DNA of 22,266 nucleotides from Syntrophaceae bacterium UBA1411 (GCA_002304995.1 DBPV01000136.1:14218-36483), one strand, 5' to 3'; positions 1 to 7,208 are shown, numbered from the stretch's first letter. The notes: generated by a model not told the origin, from the letters alone. A program made the numbers and translations.

Positions 1-1256
1 GAGTACTTGGTGCCCAGCTTGAAAACGTGTCCGACTTCAATGCCGCGGGCGAACTTGATTTCGCCGCCGCAGCGCGGGCAGGCGTCGCCCGGCCGGACCA
101 CGCGCAGATCCGCAAAAGACTCCACGGTAAAATCCCGCCCAAGGTTCACGTTTTTAAGATGGTAGTCTTCCCGGTTCGCCCCGGTCACCATATCGGCGAG
201 ATCGATGATCGAATAGTCGGCAATCACGCGGACTTTCACACCGACGGGTCCCGCAAAGCCGCGCGGCGCGCCGGTGGCTTTGAAAATCATGTCGTCGTCG
301 GCCAGTTCGAGTTCGGCGGCGCCCAGATAATTTTTCACCTTGATTTCGTTCACCTCATGGTCGCCGCGGATCAGAACGGCGCAGGCCTTGCCGTCCGCAT
401 TGAAGATGAGCGTTTTCACGATCTGCTGCGGAGAAACGTTCAAAAAGGCACTGACCTCTTCTATGGTGCGGACGTTGGGCGTCTCCACGCTTTCCAGGGC
501 CGGCGGGTCCTGCGTGCCGGACGCGGTCTTTTCCGGCCTGGCGAGTTCCGCCTTTTCCAGATTGGCCGCATAGTTGCATTTATCGCAGAAAGCGATGGCG
601 TCCTCGCCCGATTCGGCCAGCACCATGAACTCGTGCGAAAAGCTGCCGCCGATGCTGCCGGAATCCGCTTCGACCGGGCGGAACCTGAGGCCGCACCGGC
701 GGAAGATGGCGTTGTACGCGGCAAACATCTTCTCGTAGCTTTTCTCCGCTCCCGCCTCGTCGGCGTCAAAGCTGTAGGCGTCCTTCATGCCGAATTCCCG
801 GCAGCGCATCACGCCGAAGCGCGGACGCACCTCATCGCGGAACTTGGTTTGAATCTGGTACAGATTGCGCGGCAGCTGGCGGTAGGTTTTAATGTCGTGG
901 CGGACCAGATCCGTGATGACTTCCTCATGCGTGGGCCCCAGGCAGTAGTCGCGGTCGTTGCGGTCGCGGAACCGGAGCAGCTCCTTGCCGTAATAGGTCC
1001 AGCGGCCCGATTCCTGCCAGAGCTCCGCCGGCTGCACCATCGGCAGATGCACTTCCTGGGCGCCGGCCCGGTTCATTTCCTCGCGGATGATCTGCTCCAC
1101 CTTGCGGATAACGCGATAGCCGAGCGGCAGATAAGAGTAAATTCCGCTCGTGAGCTTGCGGATCATTCCCGCCCGAATCATGAGTTGATTGCTGACCACC
1201 TCCGCATCGGACGGCACTTCCCGTCCGGTGGGCAGGTGCATTTCCGAGTAACGCAT
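1..1256 (-). CDS. proS: Prolyl-tRNA synthetase (class II, bacterial type), C-terminus outside window
   Basis: Charges tRNA-Pro with proline in the cytoplasm. The frame runs from ATG at 1256 off the window edge, giving 418 codons of a protein usually about 570 residues long. The class II catalytic core is visible: motif 1 region (MIRKLTSGIYSYLPLG, preceding a VHLPMVQP strand) and motif 2 (TKFRDEVRPRFGVMR, followed by EFGMKDAYSF). After it comes a YbaK-like insertion (editing) domain characteristic of bacterial ProRS, including VKTLIFNADG and LIRGDHEVNEIK. The last visible part has CPRCGGEIKFA, just before motif 3 and the anticodon-binding domain, which are missing here. The start is supported by a strong AGGAGG Shine-Dalgarno immediately upstream, lying in the 9-bp gap after ispG. 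It is probably co-transcribed with ispG. Confidence 0.95.
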   Translation of the reverse strand, partial: MRYSEMHLPTGREVPSDAEVVSNQLMIRAGMIRKLTSGIYSYLPLGYRVIRKVEQIIREEMNRAGAQEVHLPMVQPAELWQESGRWTYYGKELLRFRDRNDRDYCLGPTHEEVITDLVRHDIKTYRQLPRNLYQIQTKFRDEVRPRFGVMRCREFGMKDAYSFDADEAGAEKSYEKMFAAYNAIFRRCGLRFRPVEADSGSIGGSFSHEFMVLAESGEDAIAFCDKCNYAANLEKAELARPEKTASGTQDPPALESVETPNVRTIEEVSAFLNVSPQQIVKTLIFNADGKACAVLIRGDHEVNEIKVKNYLGAAELELADDDMIFKATGAPRGFAGPVGVKVRVIADYSIIDLADMVTGANREDYHLKNVNLGRDFTVESFADLRVVRPGDACPRCGGEIKFARGIEVGHVFKLGTKY

Positions 1257-1265
1257 TCCTCCTCC

Positions 1266-2336
1266 TTATGGTTCATTGTCCAGGGATTGGATCTCTTCGA
1301 GTAACACCGGGACAAAATCTTTTTCCGCGACTTTTTTGCAGGCGACGCCCTTTTTGAAGATCATGCCGAAGCCGCGTCCGCCGGCAAGGCCGATGTCCGC
1401 TTCCGCCGCTTCGCCGGGTCCGTTCACCACGCAGCCCATCAATGCCACCTTGAGATAGGCTTTGCGGCCGGCCAGGGCTTTTTCCACCTGCGACACCAGA
1501 CCGGCCAGATCGATTTCGCAGCGTCCGCACGTCGGACAGGAAATGATTTCCGGCCCGACTTTCCGGATTTTCAGGGCCCGCAAAATGCCGTAGGCGATGG
1601 GCAGTTCCTGCACGGGATCGCCCGTCACGGATACCCGGATGGTGTCCCCGATGCCCTCGTAAAGGAGCATGCCGATGCCCAAGGCGGATTTGACCGCCGC
1701 ATCCACCGGCGGGCCCGCTTCCGTAACGCCCAGGTGCAGGGGATAATCCGTTTTCGCGGCGATGCTGCGGTAGGCTTCCACCATCATCGGCACGTCGGAA
1801 GACTTGAGCGACAGTTTGATCTGCTCAAAGCCCAGGTCTTCAAACAGGGCGATATTGCGCAGGGCGCTTTCGCAAAGCGCCCGGGCCGAAACACCGTATT
1901 CGGCAAGCAGGTCCTTTTGCAGCGAACCGGCGTTGACGCCGATCCGGATGGCCGTCGCATGATCCCTGGCTGCGCGGACAATTTCGGCGATCCTGTCCTT
2001 CGCCATGTTGCCCGGATTGATCCGGATGCCGTCCGCCCCGTTTTTGATGGCGTCGATGGCCAGCTGAGCCTGAAAATGAATATCGGCGATCAGCGGAATG
2101 GCGATGCCCTTTTTGATGTCTGCAAGCGCCCGGACGGCGTCCGCATCGGGAATCGCCACGCGGGCGATTTCGCAGCCCGCCTGTTCGAGGGCGTTAATCT
2201 GCTTTACGGTTGCCGCAACGTTCCGGGTGTCCGTATTGGTCATGGACTGGACGACGATCGGCGCATCTGAGCCGATCCGGACGGATCCGATCCGGATGGT
2301 TCTGGTTTTTCTTCTTCGTAGTGAGGCTTCTTCCAT
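1266..2336 (-). CDS. ispG: 4-hydroxy-3-methylbut-2-enyl diphosphate synthase (MEP pathway)
   Basis: Converts MEcPP to HMBPP, the penultimate step of the MEP isoprenoid pathway, using a [4Fe-4S] cluster. At 356 residues it matches the short bacterial form. The N-terminal TIM barrel shows VQSMTNTDTR, PLIADIHF, RINPGN and RIGVNAGSL. The C-terminal cluster domain has ISCPTCGRCE (C267, C270 as ligands, plus an extra C273) and LMGCVVNGPGEA (C302 and the conserved Glu of GEA). First gene after the promoter at 2370-2398, and followed 9 bp later by proS. No strong Shine-Dalgarno precedes the ATG. An alternative ATG 17 nt upstream is out of frame, so the start at 2336 is the best available. Confidence 0.96.
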   Translation of the reverse strand: MEEASLRRRKTRTIRIGSVRIGSDAPIVVQSMTNTDTRNVAATVKQINALEQAGCEIARVAIPDADAVRALADIKKGIAIPLIADIHFQAQLAIDAIKNGADGIRINPGNMAKDRIAEIVRAARDHATAIRIGVNAGSLQKDLLAEYGVSARALCESALRNIALFEDLGFEQIKLSLKSSDVPMMVEAYRSIAAKTDYPLHLGVTEAGPPVDAAVKSALGIGMLLYEGIGDTIRVSVTGDPVQELPIAYGILRALKIRKVGPEIISCPTCGRCEIDLAGLVSQVEKALAGRKAYLKVALMGCVVNGPGEAAEADIGLAGGRGFGMIFKKGVACKKVAEKDFVPVLLEEIQSLDNEP

Positions 2337-2369
2337 AAGCTGGGCGCTTTCATCTTTGCCTTTGGAAAT

Positions 2370-2398
2370 TTTATAACATGTGTATCTTCCGCGGGCAA
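2370..2398 (-). promoter_or_regulatory. Predicted sigma-70 promoter for ispG-proS
   Basis: On the minus strand TTGCCC (2393-2398) and TATAAA (2370-2375) are separated by exactly 17 nt. They lie between the purF terminator and the ispG start, where a new promoter is needed. Just upstream of the -35 there is an 11-bp tandem repeat (2399-2420). Confidence 0.55.
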
Positions 2399-2420
2399 CG
2401 GCTATTTTGCGGCTATTTTG
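2399..2420. repeat. Tandem 11-bp direct repeat upstream of ispG promoter
   Basis: CGGCTATTTTG occurs twice back to back, directly abutting the predicted -35 box of ispG-proS. It could be an operator or UP-like element, or chance duplication; nothing in the sequence decides. Confidence 0.5.
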
Positions 2421-2452
2421 CGAAGAGGGGCATTCCCGACGGCTTTACGGAA

Positions 2453-2506
2453 ATAAAAAAAGGCGGCCCCGCGGTCCTGCCTTGCCGACCTGCGTTAAGC
2501 CGCCTT
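2453..2506 (-). terminator. Intrinsic terminator of the psd-pssA-rsmD-coaD-purF operon
   Basis: Read on the minus strand, AAGGCGGC (2506-2499) pairs perfectly with GCCGCCTT (2467-2460) across a 31-nt loop, and the descending arm runs into a T-rich tract. It starts 12 nt after the purF stop codon and separates that operon from ispG. Confidence 0.8.
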
Positions 2507-2517
2507 GTCTTGCGTTT

Positions 2518-3921
2518 TTATTTTCCCAGCCAGCAGTGCAGGCAGAGCTGATCCGCGGGAAGACCGATCGCCGCGATCATGTCTTCGATTTTCAGATATT
2601 TCAGCGTCGTCACGTTGAGGTCGCGCCGGATCCAGTCGATCATCTCGGCATGCTTGGCCGATGACGGGTCCAGATAATCGGACGGATCTTCCAGATCCCT
2701 GCCTTCCAGCGCGCGCATGGCCTTGCGGCAGGCCAGTTCGGCCGTGCTCCGCGTGGAGGAGGCGTAAATGCAGGGAAACATCAGCGGCGGACAGGCGGGA
2801 CGGATATGAATTTCCCTGGCGCCGTTGTCCCACAATTTCTTGACGGTCAGGTTCTTGAGCTGCGTACCGCGGACGATGGAATCGTCGCAGATGATCATCC
2901 GGTTGCCGTTGATGACCTCCCGCACCGCCACGAGTTTCATGGTCGCCACCAGGTCGCGGATTTCCTGCGTGGGCGGCGTGTAGCTTCTTCCGTAGCCGGG
3001 AGTGTACTTGACCAGCGGACGCCGGTAGGGAATGCCGGATTCCATGGCGTAGCCGACGGCATGTCCCACGCCGGAATCGGGGACGCCGGCGACGAAGTCC
3101 GCGACAACATTGTCGCGCTTGGCCAGGTAGCGTCCGCAGCGTTCGCGGGTGTGCTCCACGCTGACGCCGTCATAAATGGACGACGGGGAGCCGGTATAGA
3201 TCCATAAAAAGGAGCAGATTTTTTTCTGGTTCCCTTCCGGTTTGAGCTGCCGGACGCCGTCCGGCGTCAAAAGCGCAATTTCCCCCGGCCCCAGAAATCT
3301 GTCGAGTTCGTATCCCAGATTCTCAAAGGAACTGGCTTCCGTAGCCACGACGTACGACTTCCGTGCGGGATCCTTGCTTCGCCCCAGGGCCAGCGGAAAA
3401 CGGCCCACCTTGTCCCTGGCGGCGTAAATGCCTTCCGGCGTCAGCACCAGGACGCAGATCGATCCCTCGATGATGCCGCGCATGGAGGCAATGCCTTCAA
3501 CGATATTGTCGCCGCGGTTGATGAGGGACGCGACGATTTCCGCGTTGTTGACGCCTCCGCCGGCCATTTCCGTGAAGGACGCTCCCTCGTTGAGAAGTTC
3601 GTCGACCAGTTCGTTCTTGTTGGAGATGAGGCCCGTGGCCGCGACCGCGTAAATGCCGAACTTGGAGCGAAAAATCAGCGGCTGCGGCGAGTCGTCGTCA
3701 ATGGCGCCGATGCCGGAATGCCCTTCCATTTTTTTGTAGTCGTCGACAAACCGCGATTTGAACTGCGCCTGCGAGATGCCGTGAATGGTGTTGTAAAACC
3801 CTTTGGCGCCGTAAACGGCCATGCCGCCGTGTTCGGTTCCCAGATGAGAATGATAATCCGTCCCGTAAAAGAGCGTCTGAACGCAACTGTCCCGACTGAC
3901 TACGCCGAAAAGCCCTCCCAT
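2518..3921 (-). CDS. purF: PurF-family amidophosphoribosyltransferase homologue with degenerate glutaminase site
   Basis: By homology a glutamine PRPP amidotransferase (first step of purine synthesis); 467 residues, normal PurF length. The phosphoribosyltransferase half is intact, with the PRPP loop MIICDDSIVRGTQ (342-354). The four Cys expected to bind the [4Fe-4S] cluster of Bacillus-type PurF are present at C236, C384, C460 and C463. The N-terminal Ntn half is not normal. It begins MGGLFGVVS where active enzymes have MCG(V/I)FG, so the catalytic Cys is Gly. The usual GHxRYSTxG segment reads GHSGIGAID, and the HNGNL segment reads AATGLISN. The enzyme may therefore use free ammonia or a partner, or have another role; 'purF' is assigned by homology only. 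Good Shine-Dalgarno (GGAAGGAAG). Last gene of its operon, 18 bp after coaD. Confidence 0.82.
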   Translation of the reverse strand: MGGLFGVVSRDSCVQTLFYGTDYHSHLGTEHGGMAVYGAKGFYNTIHGISQAQFKSRFVDDYKKMEGHSGIGAIDDDSPQPLIFRSKFGIYAVAATGLISNKNELVDELLNEGASFTEMAGGGVNNAEIVASLINRGDNIVEGIASMRGIIEGSICVLVLTPEGIYAARDKVGRFPLALGRSKDPARKSYVVATEASSFENLGYELDRFLGPGEIALLTPDGVRQLKPEGNQKKICSFLWIYTGSPSSIYDGVSVEHTRERCGRYLAKRDNVVADFVAGVPDSGVGHAVGYAMESGIPYRRPLVKYTPGYGRSYTPPTQEIRDLVATMKLVAVREVINGNRMIICDDSIVRGTQLKNLTVKKLWDNGAREIHIRPACPPLMFPCIYASSTRSTAELACRKAMRALEGRDLEDPSDYLDPSSAKHAEMIDWIRRDLNVTTLKYLKIEDMIAAIGLPADQLCLHCWLGK

Positions 3922-3939
3922 TTCTTTCTTCCTTCCGAA

Positions 3940-4455
3940 CTACTTTTTATTGTTGGTCATGTGAAATTTTTCCAGCAGCCGCTGATGAACGTTTTCCGGA
4001 ACCAGTCCCTTCACCGAGCCTCCCAGGCTGGCCACTTCCTTGATCAGCTTGGAACTGGTGTAAAACCAACGGAATCCGCTCATCAGAAAAACGGTTTCCA
4101 CATTCTTGGTCTGCCGCCGGTTCATGAGCGCCATCTGAAATTCATATTCGAAATCGGAAAGCGCGCGCATGCCGCGTAAAATCGTACTGGCGCCGGAACT
4201 TTTCAGATAGTCGATCAGCAAACCATCGTGGCAATCCACGCGGATCCCCGGATGGCCCTGAAAGATTTCCCTGATGAATCCGCATCTTTCCTCCACGGTA
4301 AACAAGGAGGATTTGTTCGGATTGTAGGCAACGAGAACGATGATTTCGTCGAAAATCCGGCTGCCCCGTTTGATAATATCGATGTGACCATTGGTGATCG
4401 GATCGAACGAACCTGGATAAATAGCGATTTTGTTGTCAAATTTTTCTTGCATCAT
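3940..4455 (-). CDS. coaD: Phosphopantetheine adenylyltransferase
   Basis: Adenylates 4'-phosphopantetheine to dephospho-CoA, the fourth step of coenzyme A synthesis; cytoplasmic. 171 residues, slightly longer than the usual 160. The nucleotidyltransferase signature is clear: YPGSFDPITNGH (the T-x-G-H motif at residues 21-24), then LRGMRALSDFEYEFQMA and the C-terminal YTSSKLIKEVASLGG segment. The ATG overlaps the rsmD stop in an ATGA arrangement (4452-4455). The rsmD-coaD pairing is common in bacteria. Two adjacent ATG codons begin the gene; which one is used cannot be told. Confidence 0.96.
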   Translation of the reverse strand: MMQEKFDNKIAIYPGSFDPITNGHIDIIKRGSRIFDEIIVLVAYNPNKSSLFTVEERCGFIREIFQGHPGIRVDCHDGLLIDYLKSSGASTILRGMRALSDFEYEFQMALMNRRQTKNVETVFLMSGFRWFYTSSKLIKEVASLGGSVKGLVPENVHQRLLEKFHMTNNKK

Positions 4456-5006
4456 GCTTTGACCACCCTTAGAAAAGTTAGTAAATTTTCGCCGTACCTT
4501 CGCTGGTCTTCAACGCTCCACCCCTCACCGGGAGCCGTCGCCTCTTCCCTTACCGAATGCTGGAGAACCAAAACGCCTTCGGGCGCCAAGGCCGGATACT
4601 CCTCCAGAGTCCGCAGGGTCCTTGCGATATAGCCTTCGTTGTAGGGCGGATCGGCAAAGATCACGTCAAACCGGCAATTTTTTTTATAAAGATCGCGCAA
4701 GGCCGACTGAAAGTCGGCGGTGATGATCCTGCCCTTGTCGGCATAGCCCAGGCGGCTGAGATTCTTCTGGATGACGGCGGCGAGCACTTTGCTCTTTTCA
4801 ACAAAAGCAGCCTCCCGGGCGCCACGGCTCAGGGCTTCGATTCCCACGGACCCCGAACCGGCAAACACATCGAGAAACGTCCGCCCCGACTGGGCTCCGA
4901 GCAAATTGAAAACCGCTTCCCGCAAAAAATCGGTCGTCGGCCTTTGGGTCGACCGGGACGGGAAATCAAGCGTTCTTCCTTTTGCCTCACCTCCGGAAAT
5001 TCTCAT
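4452..5006 (-). CDS. rsmD: 16S rRNA (guanine966-N2)-methyltransferase
   Basis: Methylates G966 of 16S rRNA in the 30S subunit. 184 residues, typical of RsmD. It shows the N-terminal MRISGGEAKGR, the SAM-binding motif LDVFAGSGSVGIEALSRGA (residues 45-63) and the N6/N2-type catalytic motif FADPPYN (117-123). The start is fixed by family alignment, since MRI-GG is the usual N-terminus. I see no convincing Shine-Dalgarno in the 35-bp gap after pssA, so translation may depend on coupling. It overlaps coaD by 4 bp. Confidence 0.95.
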   Translation of the reverse strand: MRISGGEAKGRTLDFPSRSTQRPTTDFLREAVFNLLGAQSGRTFLDVFAGSGSVGIEALSRGAREAAFVEKSKVLAAVIQKNLSRLGYADKGRIITADFQSALRDLYKKNCRFDVIFADPPYNEGYIARTLRTLEEYPALAPEGVLVLQHSVREEATAPGEGWSVEDQRRYGENLLTFLRVVKA

Positions 5007-5041
5007 GACATTACTTTTAGATGATTATCTGCCGAACACTT

Positions 5042-5818
5042 TCATTCCGTCCGGGAAGCGCCGCCGGTCTTGCCGTCTTTCGTGCTGATTTTCCTGATGA
5101 ATTTAACGACCCACCACAGAGGACCGGAAATGGCGTAGCCCACAAAGATGACGAAAATCATCACTTCCGGTTTGTAGATGATGACCAGCAAAACGCCCAG
5201 GATAATCAAGAAAGTCATAAACGGCATGCGGGCGAACAGCTTCATGTCCTTGCCGCTGTAATATTTGATGTTGCTGACCATGAGCAGGGCCAGGACGACC
5301 ACGAGGACCATCATCTGCGGATTGTGAAATGTGCCCTCGACGCCCAGGTAGTCGAAGAATATGACCGTCGCGGCGACGACGCACGCAGCGGCCGGAATGG
5401 GCAGTCCGTTAAAGACCTTGCTGTCGATGATGCCGATTTGAATGTTGTACCGGGCGAGTCTCAGAGCGCCGCAGACGACAAACAGAAAGCCGGCCATCCA
5501 GCCCAGTTTGCCGTAGAAGGACATGGCCCAGAGGTAGGCCAAAAGCGCCGGCGCAACGCCGAAAGCCACCAGATCGGCCAGCGAATCGTATTCTGCGCCG
5601 AAACGGCTGGTGGAATTCGTGATCCGCGCGATCCGGCCGTCGAGCCCGTCAAACAGCAGGGAGACGAAAATGGCCAGGGCCGCCAGAAAAAACTTTTCCT
5701 GGATCGATGCGATAATCGAATAAAATCCCATAAATAAACTGGCGGTTGTAAAAAGGTTCGGCAGAACGTAAATGCCCTTTTTGATGCGGATGTTGCGAAT
5801 ACGCCGTTCCGAATTCAT
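5042..5818 (-). CDS. pssA: CDP-diacylglycerol-serine O-phosphatidyltransferase
   Basis: Integral membrane enzyme joining CDP-diacylglycerol and serine to phosphatidylserine. 258 residues with several hydrophobic segments. The CDP-alcohol phosphotransferase motif is complete: D57-x2-D60-G-x2-A-R65-x8-G74-x3-D78-x3-D82. The N-terminus is basic and cytosolic-looking, and the last 20 residues are charged. It directly follows psd, the next enzyme in the pathway, with a 4-bp overlap (5815-5818). This psd-pssA pairing is widespread and supports both calls. Confidence 0.96.
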   Translation of the reverse strand: MNSERRIRNIRIKKGIYVLPNLFTTASLFMGFYSIIASIQEKFFLAALAIFVSLLFDGLDGRIARITNSTSRFGAEYDSLADLVAFGVAPALLAYLWAMSFYGKLGWMAGFLFVVCGALRLARYNIQIGIIDSKVFNGLPIPAAACVVAATVIFFDYLGVEGTFHNPQMMVLVVVLALLMVSNIKYYSGKDMKLFARMPFMTFLIILGVLLVIIYKPEVMIFVIFVGYAISGPLWWVVKFIRKISTKDGKTGGASRTE

Positions 5819-6456
5819 GAGAGGTATCCTAAGGGGGTTTGTCCCGCCCGGACTTTGTCGCCCGGCCGGACAACAACGGTCGAATCGGGAGGTAAGAAGA
5901 CTTCCACGCGGGAACCGAAGCGAATCAGGCCGAACCGCTCGCCTTTTTGAATATCAGCCCCTTCGCTTGTCCAGCAGACGATCCGGCGCGCGATGAGACC
6001 GGCGATCTGCACAACCCAGACGGCGCGTTTGTCTTCGGTCCGGATCAGCACCTCGTTGCGCTCGTTTTCCGCCGAAGCCTTGTCCAGATTGGCCGACAGG
6101 AATTTTCCCTTGTGGTACTGGATTTTTTCGATCTTTCCGGCGTAAGGCGCCCGGTTGACATGGACGTTAAAGACATTCATGAAAATGCTGATTTTTTTAA
6201 AGCGGCCGGCGATGGTGCCTTCGACGGCGACGTCTTCAATCTTAAGGATTTTGCCGTCCGCCGGAGAGATCACCAGCTTGTCCTGCGGCTTATAAGAGCG
6301 CTCGGGATTGCGGAAAAAGCTCACGATGAAGACCGTCAGAATTCCGAAAATGACGGCAAGCCAGACGATGCCGAAAAAAGCTGCAAGGACAGTGAGGACC
6401 AAGGAAAGGAGAATAAAGGGAATGCCTTCGTGAGCAATCATACTATTATGTTTCAT
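5815..6456 (-). CDS. psd: Phosphatidylserine decarboxylase, short form (self-cleaving pyruvoyl enzyme)
   Basis: Decarboxylates phosphatidylserine to phosphatidylethanolamine at the inner membrane. 213 residues, the short class rather than the E. coli type of over 300. Two N-terminal hydrophobic stretches (about 12-48) anchor it. SPADGK (D67) and NVFNVHVNR (H99) match the conserved catalytic regions. The self-processing site is IRFGSRVEVFLP: cleavage between G181 and S182 would leave a roughly 32-residue alpha chain with a pyruvoyl group. GAGGAAAG precedes the start. First gene of the operon, with a promoter in the divergent intergenic region. Confidence 0.95.
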   Translation of the reverse strand: MKHNSMIAHEGIPFILLSLVLTVLAAFFGIVWLAVIFGILTVFIVSFFRNPERSYKPQDKLVISPADGKILKIEDVAVEGTIAGRFKKISIFMNVFNVHVNRAPYAGKIEKIQYHKGKFLSANLDKASAENERNEVLIRTEDKRAVWVVQIAGLIARRIVCWTSEGADIQKGERFGLIRFGSRVEVFLPPDSTVVVRPGDKVRAGQTPLGYLS

Positions 6457-6489
6457 AAAGTATTTTTTCTTTCCTCAAATGAGGTTTTG

Positions 6490-6518
6490 TTGATATATGA
6501 ATTGAAGTCGCTTGTCAA
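6490..6518 (-). promoter_or_regulatory. Predicted sigma-70 promoter of the psd-purF operon
   Basis: Minus strand: consensus -35 TTGACA (6513-6518), 17-nt spacer, -10 TATCAA (6490-6495; an alternative -10 TATATC would give a 15-nt spacer). It lies 34 bp upstream of psd. Between it and the gene, CCTCATTTGAGG (6476-6487) can form a small hairpin that includes part of the Shine-Dalgarno. Confidence 0.6.
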
Positions 6519-6552
6519 TCATTCTTTGTCTCTGGTTTTTCCGACTATCAGC

Positions 6553-6582
6553 TTGACATGATAGCCGAAAACCATATATAAA
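6553..6582 (+). promoter_or_regulatory. Predicted sigma-70 promoter of the glutaredoxin-FTR operon
   Basis: Plus strand: consensus TTGACA (6553-6558) followed by TATATA after 16 nt (6575-6580) or TATAAA after 18 nt (6577-6582). It is divergent from the psd promoter; the two -35 boxes are 34 bp apart, so one regulator could touch both. Confidence 0.6.
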
Positions 6583-6607
6583 TCATAAAAAATGCGGAGG
6601 AAAAAAG

Positions 6608-6862
6608 ATGTCCAGAAAAGTGAAAATATACACGCTCAGCACATGCAGCCACTGCAAGGCGGCGAAGAAATTTTTAAACGACAACAACATCGCCTTTGAC
6701 GCGACGGACGTCGATCTGCTGCAAGGTGCGGCGCGGGAGGCCATGCTCAACGAAGTGATCCAGTACAATCCGAATCGTTCCTTCCCGACCATCGTTATCG
6801 GCGACAAAATCATCATCGGTTTCAAGGAAAAGGACATCCGGGAGGCGCTGGAGCTCTCATGA
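6608..6862 (+). CDS. Glutaredoxin-like thiol-disulfide oxidoreductase (CSHC active site)
   Basis: Small thioredoxin-fold protein, 84 residues, the usual size of bacterial glutaredoxins and NrdH-like proteins. The redox motif is C13-S-H-C16 in KIYTLSTCSHCKAA; the cis-proline loop is RSFPTIVIGD (P60), followed by GF and an amphipathic terminal helix. CSHC differs from the CPYC of classical glutaredoxins and the C(M/V)QC of NrdH. It has a strong AGGAGG-like site (GCGGAGG) upstream and overlaps the FTR catalytic subunit gene by ATGA, so the two are probably co-translated. Inference: this protein is the natural electron acceptor of the adjacent FTR, rather than a glutathione-dependent glutaredoxin, because many anaerobes of this group lack glutathione. 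Confidence 0.88.
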   Translation: MSRKVKIYTLSTCSHCKAAKKFLNDNNIAFDATDVDLLQGAAREAMLNEVIQYNPNRSFPTIVIGDKIIIGFKEKDIREALELS

Positions 6863-7191
6863 CGGCTGCCGAACTCTACGATCTTCTGAGAAAAGCCCAG
6901 GAGCCCAAAGGGTACTTTTTTAACCGGGACAAGCAGTGGGTGCTGTCCATCTTGAACGATCTCTTGATCAACAAGGAGCGCTACGGCTATACCTCCTGCC
7001 CCTGCCGTCTGGCGTCCGGCGACCGCGAAAAGGACCGCGACATCATCTGCCCGTGCGTTTACCGTGCCGAGGACGTTCAGGAATACGGCAGCTGCTACTG
7101 CAATCTTTACGTTTCCGAGGACTGGAACAACGATCGGATTGCACATCAGTACGTTCCGGAAAGACGGCCGGCGGACAAAATTTTCCCCTGA
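6859..7191 (+). CDS. Ferredoxin:thioredoxin reductase catalytic (beta) subunit homologue
   Basis: Passes electrons from ferredoxin to a disulfide substrate through a [4Fe-4S] cluster with an adjacent redox disulfide. 110 residues, the family length. The six diagnostic Cys lie in three C-x-C pairs: C47-P-C49, C64-P-C66 and C79-Y-C81. By the plant and cyanobacterial pattern, four would bind the cluster and two would form the active disulfide. The third pair is CYC, where the photosynthetic enzyme has CHC with a functionally important His. No variable (alpha) subunit is encoded nearby, which fits non-photosynthetic FTRs. It overlaps the glutaredoxin-like gene by 4 bp. Confidence 0.9.
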   Translation: MTAAELYDLLRKAQEPKGYFFNRDKQWVLSILNDLLINKERYGYTSCPCRLASGDREKDRDIICPCVYRAEDVQEYGSCYCNLYVSEDWNNDRIAHQYVPERRPADKIFP

Positions 7192-7208
7192 CCCGATCGC
7201 TCGAAAAG

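Noticed and set aside
27..1304. 425-residue plus-strand open frame
   Set aside because: Antisense of proS, whose synthetase motifs and Shine-Dalgarno are clear; the plus-strand product shows no recognisable domain.
5021..5737. 238-residue plus-strand open frame rich in Asp, Gln and His
   Set aside because: Antisense of pssA, which carries the full CDP-alcohol phosphotransferase motif.
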